Source: Caldifarciminota bacterium
Lineage (GTDB): Bacteria; Hydrothermota; Tepidihabitantia; Tepidihabitantales; JAOUPE01
Length of the DNA stretch: 8,949 nt
Direction of reading: 5' to 3'
Assembly: GCA_029880025.1 (NCBI GenBank)
Contig: JAOUPE010000050.1
Coordinates: 1 to 8,949, forward strand
The notes under the pieces are model-generated. The model saw only the letters and a program-made list of their open reading frames with translations, ran no database searches and was not told the origin of the DNA. The first letter of the stretch is position 1. Every line of letters starts with the position of its first letter. Both the position numbers and the translations under genes were made by a program. Below, piece after piece: positions 5,277 to 8,949 of the stretch.

Positions 5277-8200
5277 TTATTGTCCAATCGGGCGGACCAC
5301 AACATCGTCATAGTAATTAACCATATCGTCCTCCAGAACTCCGATTCCAATTCCTCCAGTACGAAATGTAGTATCTTTAACACTGATTACTTGATTACCA
5401 TCCAAGAAGCCTTTTATGCTATCGTTTTTAACTTCAACGATTAGATTGTACCAAACATTCTTTTTTGCATTAAACTGACATATAGCCAAAAAATACCATC
5501 TATATTCCACTCGTTTATAAAGCGTTATATCATCACCCTGGATTCCAAAACGATAGAAATTACCTTCATCCTGAACTCGGAAAAAAATTTGGGATTTAAG
5601 CCAGTCTACTGAAAGATTATTACTCCCTTCAATCTTAGTATTGACCTGAAACTTGAAATTAGTCCAGTTTCCATTTTTTAGTGCCAGATGCCAGAGACCA
5701 CTGCCTTTAGCTACTTCGTTTTCAACCATCCAAATCCCAAAAATTGCATCCCATTTATCCATATTATCCGATGAAAAATCATCATTGAAATAGTCACTGA
5801 GCTCAGGTTTCATTGCCCTTTCTACTGGTCGAATGACTTCGATTGTTCGATTTTCTGCTTGTGCGAGTAACCGGATTTTTCCCAACTCACTGTCAGATAT
5901 AATGTTTACTTTCAGCTCCTTAGCTTCTAAAGGTTTTAACACTACACTTTGCTTCGGTAACTTTACTTCACCCTTTCCTTCAACAAAACTACCTGTCAGC
6001 CTCACCTTTAATATTCGTTCGGTATTGTTGACAAGTGTAAAACGGATAGTTTCTCCTTTAGCCGAATGAATAAATATTTTCTCGGGTGATTGAAATTGAA
6101 CCAATTCAACCACCCAGGTAGTGAAAATAACGGTATCATTTCTCGGATTATTAATAATAACTTTGATTGTCGTCTCACCCAAAACAAAATCCTTAGGGAC
6201 TTTGAAATCTAATTCAATTTTATGGCTTTGTTTTGGCTCTAAAGAGAAACTATCCACTCTTGTTGCAAAAGGAGCAATTAATTTAATGTCATACCTCATT
6301 TTTCTGTGATATCCTATATTCTGTATTCTAAATTCAAGCTTCTCCGATTCACCTCTGGTCAAAACAGGTGAAGAAATCCTGGTAATTTCATACCTTGGTC
6401 TTTTCGATAATTGAATTAGCGAAGATGCCCGATGAGCAGGTATTCTTATTCCCATGTCCGCCTGCAGCTGATTATTATAAATTGTATCCTGACTTACCCC
6501 TTGATAATCTCCAGACAGAAAATAGCAATACTTAACCTCATGCATATCTGGTACCCTTACTTTAGCCCATATATCATATTGGAAAGGATCGGATTTAGTT
6601 ATATATTTCTCCGGGTCAATCATAGCAACTAAATAATCTGAATCAGGAATCTGAAAGATATTCCCTTTTATACCCGCGGGCAATTGTAATGCATTGGGAT
6701 AAAGCACCCACTTTTTACTTTTGTATAGTGAAAATAGTGGTTGATACCTTGTATCAATATCTATACACTTAGGATTGGCACGATGCCAAGCAATACTGGG
6801 GAAATGACCCGTATACAAAGCAGTTTTCAATTTCTCCTCAGTTTGTTTGGGAATAGTATCATAAGGTAACAATATTAGAGGACGGTTTATCCCTAAATAT
6901 TGAAGATTTGGCGCCTGAGCAAGATTCTCAGACATGATTCCATCCATTCCTTTACAAACTTCGACACTGGTCGGACCATTTGTCCAAATTCCTTTCCCAC
7001 GAGAGTGAACCGCATTCAAAACAGAATCATTTATCTTCTCTTGGGCAAATCCCAACATATAGACTGAATCTCCGCCAATCATTGTCACACCATCATTGTG
7101 TGCATAGTCATAATCACAATAATCATCGCGGTCATAGAAGATACCATCCACATTAGGATATTTGTCTAATAGTATTTTAATCTGAGAATTAATGTGCTTA
7201 CCCCAAGGATGATTTGGGTCTGGATTCATCAAGTAGCAATACATCCAAGCAGGAAGAGTCTCACCATTGGAACCTACCGTGATATCATTTGGATAATATT
7301 TCTTAGCATATTGTTTCCAAGATTCGAATGACTGAAAGTAAAGATAGGTTTGAAAATCATAATTATTACGCAAGAGAGCAATCTGATTATTGTTCTTCCT
7401 GAAACCAGTTGTTCTTACTTTAGGGGAAAAATTTTTCTTCCAATCTTCATAAGAAATACCATTCGTGTCAACAATTACCATCCATGAGTCCTTATCTGGT
7501 GCATAAAGACCAAAGAATGGAAAATGGAAAAATTCTACCCATGCCACACCGCGCTTTTTAAAATCTGCTATTGTGAATGGAGCAGTACGTTCGTCCAATA
7601 TCGTAAACCATCCTTCCCCGTTTAATACACTCTCAGAAACCGAATTAAAATACTCAGTATATTTATCATAGAGCCAGGCAAATCCCGGTCGCCAACAACC
7701 TTCATGAGGAACAATGTAGACCGCAGCATGAGCAGGGTGGTTTTTACTCAGGCGAAGATAATAATTAGAAATATTAAATGAATCTTCATTAAGTTGAAAC
7801 TGCAGACCAGGTTTTCTCAGTTCAAATGGACTAACAAAAGATAATCCAATATTAGAAGTAGTATCAAATAGAATTACCGTAGGAATCACAAGTCCTCCAG
7901 GAATTACACCTCCTCTTCTTCTATACACTACGGTGCGAGTAATTGGAAGCTTAAATGGAGCACCATCCTTAGTCCAGAAGGCATATTCCATGTTTGCTAT
8001 TACCGGTATTGAAAAATCAATGTTTGCTTCCCAATCCGGTGATAAACCTGTTTTAAGTAACGCATCCCAGCGCAGCGCCTGAATATCCAACGTAAATCTG
8101 ATTTGAATCGAATATAGAATTTCGTGCAGCTTTTTGTAAAAATTTATATTGAAAATAGTGCGCACCGAATCCGAATAACTTTCTGTGGCGATTTTAACCA

Positions 8201-8474
8201 CTTTACCATCAGATTGTTGATATTCTTTATTATTTCTTTTATCCCTAAAGATGATGTTAGCCGGTTTGGTCAGTAAATTCATCGCACTGTCCGAGTGTCG
8301 ATGAACAAACGATGATATTTCTCCTTTTGCTTTAGATATTTCTACTTTAATCCAGGAATTCTGCATGATGATTACCTCAGCGGTATCAATAAGAATCGGT
8401 CTTTCTTGACTGTATCCTTGATTCAAAAAGGATAGAATTATCAATAAGACAATGACCACCATTAATTTCTTCAT
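5277..8474 (-). CDS. Large secreted multidomain protein, putative glycoside hydrolase
   Basis: The protein has 1065 residues with a signal peptide (about 1-22: KK, a hydrophobic run, likely cut after GYS). No lipobox, C-terminal anchor or sorting domain is seen. Residues about 30-280 look like an N-terminal beta-sandwich of the galactose-mutarotase type, common before hydrolase barrels. About 280-600 looks like a TIM-barrel-type catalytic region. Candidate acidic residues lie in GIFYDRDDYCDYD (444-456), followed by HNDG (459-462), and in DGIMSEN (511-517). D448, D450, D451 and E516 are the best candidates, by position only. About 695-795 resembles a NEW3-type Ig-like module, and about 796-885 is a second beta module. 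About 893-1065 is a concanavalin/LamG-like jelly roll (FNDDFSS...DKW start, FFRVQDEGNFYRFGIQ core, YYDDVVV end) of the kind that binds carbohydrate. The fold calls come from reading motifs, not from a search; substrate and exact GH family are unknown. A degenerate paralogue lies at 3768. Confidence 0.7.
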   Translation of the reverse strand: MKKLMVVIVLLIILSFLNQGYSQERPILIDTAEVIIMQNSWIKVEISKAKGEISSFVHRHSDSAMNLLTKPANIIFRDKRNNKEYQQSDGKVVKIATESYSDSVRTIFNINFYKKLHEILYSIQIRFTLDIQALRWDALLKTGLSPDWEANIDFSIPVIANMEYAFWTKDGAPFKLPITRTVVYRRRGGVIPGGLVIPTVILFDTTSNIGLSFVSPFELRKPGLQFQLNEDSFNISNYYLRLSKNHPAHAAVYIVPHEGCWRPGFAWLYDKYTEYFNSVSESVLNGEGWFTILDERTAPFTIADFKKRGVAWVEFFHFPFFGLYAPDKDSWMVIVDTNGISYEDWKKNFSPKVRTTGFRKNNNQIALLRNNYDFQTYLYFQSFESWKQYAKKYYPNDITVGSNGETLPAWMYCYLMNPDPNHPWGKHINSQIKILLDKYPNVDGIFYDRDDYCDYDYAHNDGVTMIGGDSVYMLGFAQEKINDSVLNAVHSRGKGIWTNGPTSVEVCKGMDGIMSENLAQAPNLQYLGINRPLILLPYDTIPKQTEEKLKTALYTGHFPSIAWHRANPKCIDIDTRYQPLFSLYKSKKWVLYPNALQLPAGIKGNIFQIPDSDYLVAMIDPEKYITKSDPFQYDIWAKVRVPDMHEVKYCYFLSGDYQGVSQDTIYNNQLQADMGIRIPAHRASSLIQLSKRPRYEITRISSPVLTRGESEKLEFRIQNIGYHRKMRYDIKLIAPFATRVDSFSLEPKQSHKIELDFKVPKDFVLGETTIKVIINNPRNDTVIFTTWVVELVQFQSPEKIFIHSAKGETIRFTLVNNTERILKVRLTGSFVEGKGEVKLPKQSVVLKPLEAKELKVNIISDSELGKIRLLAQAENRTIEVIRPVERAMKPELSDYFNDDFSSDNMDKWDAIFGIWMVENEVAKGSGLWHLALKNGNWTNFKFQVNTKIEGSNNLSVDWLKSQIFFRVQDEGNFYRFGIQGDDITLYKRVEYRWYFLAICQFNAKKNVWYNLIVEVKNDSIKGFLDGNQVISVKDTTFRTGGIGIGVLEDDMVNYYDDVVVRPIGQ

Positions 8475-8496
8475 TTTTATCTTCTAAGGAATAACT

Positions 8497-8525
8497 ATAA
8501 TAAAAATACACACAAAATTAACCAA
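8497..8525 (-). promoter_or_regulatory. Promoter of the giant secreted protein gene
   Basis: On the minus strand TTGGTT (8520-8525) and TATTAT (8497-8502) are 17 bp apart. The leader to the ATG at 8474 would be about 16 nt and carries only a weak AGAAG ribosome site. The element is in AT-rich DNA, so chance matches are possible. Confidence 0.45.
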
Positions 8526-8605
8526 AAGTCAATAAAAAATATCAAATGATAAAGATTAAATTCTTGATGAAAATTGTTCCGACTATCGAAATCCGACTTA
8601 GATAT

Positions 8606-8741
8606 TAACTCGCTGCTTATGAGGTTGCTTAGAGAGTTGCCATCCTATGCCACACCCTAGGTAATCCCTTACAAGACACCCTAAGTCGCTCCCTAAACAG
8701 TCCCATAAGTATCCTCGTAGTTAAATTCTTGAGTCGCTCTC
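8606..8741. repeat. Degenerate 12-bp tandem array (eleven units)
   Basis: Units begin at 8606, 8618 and 8630, then after a 4-bp insertion at 8646, 8658, 8670, 8682, 8694, 8706, 8718 and 8730. Position 1 is T in all eleven, position 2 is A in ten and position 11 is C in ten. The best pair is TAAGTCGCTCCC (8682) and TGAGTCGCTCTC (8730). The region 8526-8949 has no convincing intact gene, and this array is its main feature. On the minus strand the array overlaps the end of a 24-codon frame, and one frame shows a stop every fourth codon. It may be an eroded tetrapeptide-repeat gene or a noncoding binding or structural array. Confidence 0.6.
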
Positions 8742-8767
8742 AAAATAGTTTTCAATTTAACTTTCAT
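8693..8767 (-). CDS. Small or truncated reading frame with an ideal ribosome site
   Basis: The ATG at 8767 is preceded by AAAGGAG (8774-8780) at a 6-nt spacing, the best Shine-Dalgarno in the right half. The frame encodes 24 residues starting MKVKLKTILRATQEF and ends at TAG (8693-8695). Past this stop, the same frame continues through the 12-bp array with stops at every fourth codon (TAG, TAA, TAG, TAG) separated by G-x-x triplets. It looks like the start of a gene whose repeat body is no longer open, or a genuine short peptide. A 26-codon frame upstream (8771-8851) has no ribosome site. I recognise no family. Confidence 0.35.
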   Translation of the reverse strand: MKVKLKTILRATQEFNYEDTYGTV

Positions 8768-8837
8768 AAACTACTCCTTTAAGAATTTCATGCCTTGATT
8801 AATTATCCCATTTGTAAACAGCAACTCCCATATTTTT

Positions 8838-8882
8838 GTAACCTGACCCATACTCTATTCTTTAACTAGCTCACCAGGTTAC
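8838..8882. repeat. 8-bp inverted repeat GTAACCTG / CAGGTTAC
   Basis: Perfect arms at 8838-8845 and 8875-8882 flank a 29-nt AT-rich loop. The structure sits just before the GC-richer repeated patch at the window edge. Its function is unknown and chance is possible. Confidence 0.3.
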
Positions 8883-8883
8883 T

Positions 8884-8949
8884 TACCGGACAATCAACCG
8901 AACAACCGAGTAGGCAAGCCAAAGGGGCAGGCTACCGGACAACCAGGAG
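8884..8949. repeat. ACCGGACAA motif cluster at window edge
   Basis: TACCGGACAA occurs at 8884-8893 and again at 8933-8942. A variant, ACCGAACAACCG, occurs at 8897-8908, 12 bp after the first copy. The patch is clearly richer in G and C than the DNA before it, and it may be the start of a larger repeat region beyond the window. Confidence 0.35.

Noticed and set aside
5232..5444. Plus-strand frame encoding 70 residues at the end of the giant gene
   Set aside because: It is antisense to the coding region, has no ribosome site and its sequence is not protein-like.
8606..8741. CRISPR array
   Set aside because: The units are 12 bp, degenerate and contiguous, with no constant repeat of 23-40 bp and no spacers.
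8771..8851. 26-codon minus-strand frame upstream of the small reading frame
   Set aside because: It has no ribosome site, no recognisable features and no homology I can support.

Overview
This is bacterial chromosomal DNA, AT-rich, with one strand-coherent housekeeping block and a more accessory right half. The order tRNA-Leu, trigger factor, clpP, clpX is a conserved bacterial arrangement. Good sigma-70-type promoters and the tRNA confirm a bacterium, but no gene here fixes the phylum. The lipoprotein signal peptide, the secreted giant hydrolase-like protein and the AT-rich codon use would fit an uncultivated Gram-negative-like lineage such as WOR-3/Stahlbacteria. That placement is only a guess.

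Left edge (1-429): the 5' part of a lipoprotein of the PEBP/YbhB family on the minus strand, cut by the window start, with a clear promoter of its own. Block 430-3698 (minus strand, transcribed right to left): a promoter, tRNA-Leu(UAG), a 73-nt structured spacer built from repeated CGAAT/ATTCG pentamers, tig, clpP and clpX. The last three are packed tightly: a 13-nt gap between tig and clpP and a 38-nt overlap between clpP and clpX. They form the ribosome-associated chaperone plus the ClpXP protease. Two oddities stand out: ClpP has Asn where the catalytic Asp is expected, and the trigger factor PPIase domain is degenerate.

Middle (3699-5276, plus strand): a promoter overlapped by a perfect 19-bp palindrome leads into a broken reading frame (3768-4022). 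It still encodes a signal peptide and a stretch clearly related to the N-terminus of the giant protein further right. An intact GT4-type glycosyltransferase follows. A convergent intergenic stretch holds two small hairpins, one of which suits termination of the minus-strand gene.

Right half (5277-8949): a 1065-residue secreted, multidomain, probably carbohydrate-active protein on the minus strand with its own promoter. Beyond it, about 420 bp contain no convincing intact gene. This stretch does hold an array of eleven degenerate 12-bp units (8606-8741), each beginning TA (TG in the last) and nearly all with C at position 11. The array runs into a 24-codon reading frame with an ideal Shine-Dalgarno on the minus strand. 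At the very edge lies a more GC-rich patch with a repeated ACCGGACAA motif.

The most interesting signals are the 12-bp array, the eroded hydrolase paralogue beside a glycosyltransferase, the ClpP catalytic substitution, the structured tRNA-tig spacer and the promoter palindrome. No complete new defence or mobile system is visible.
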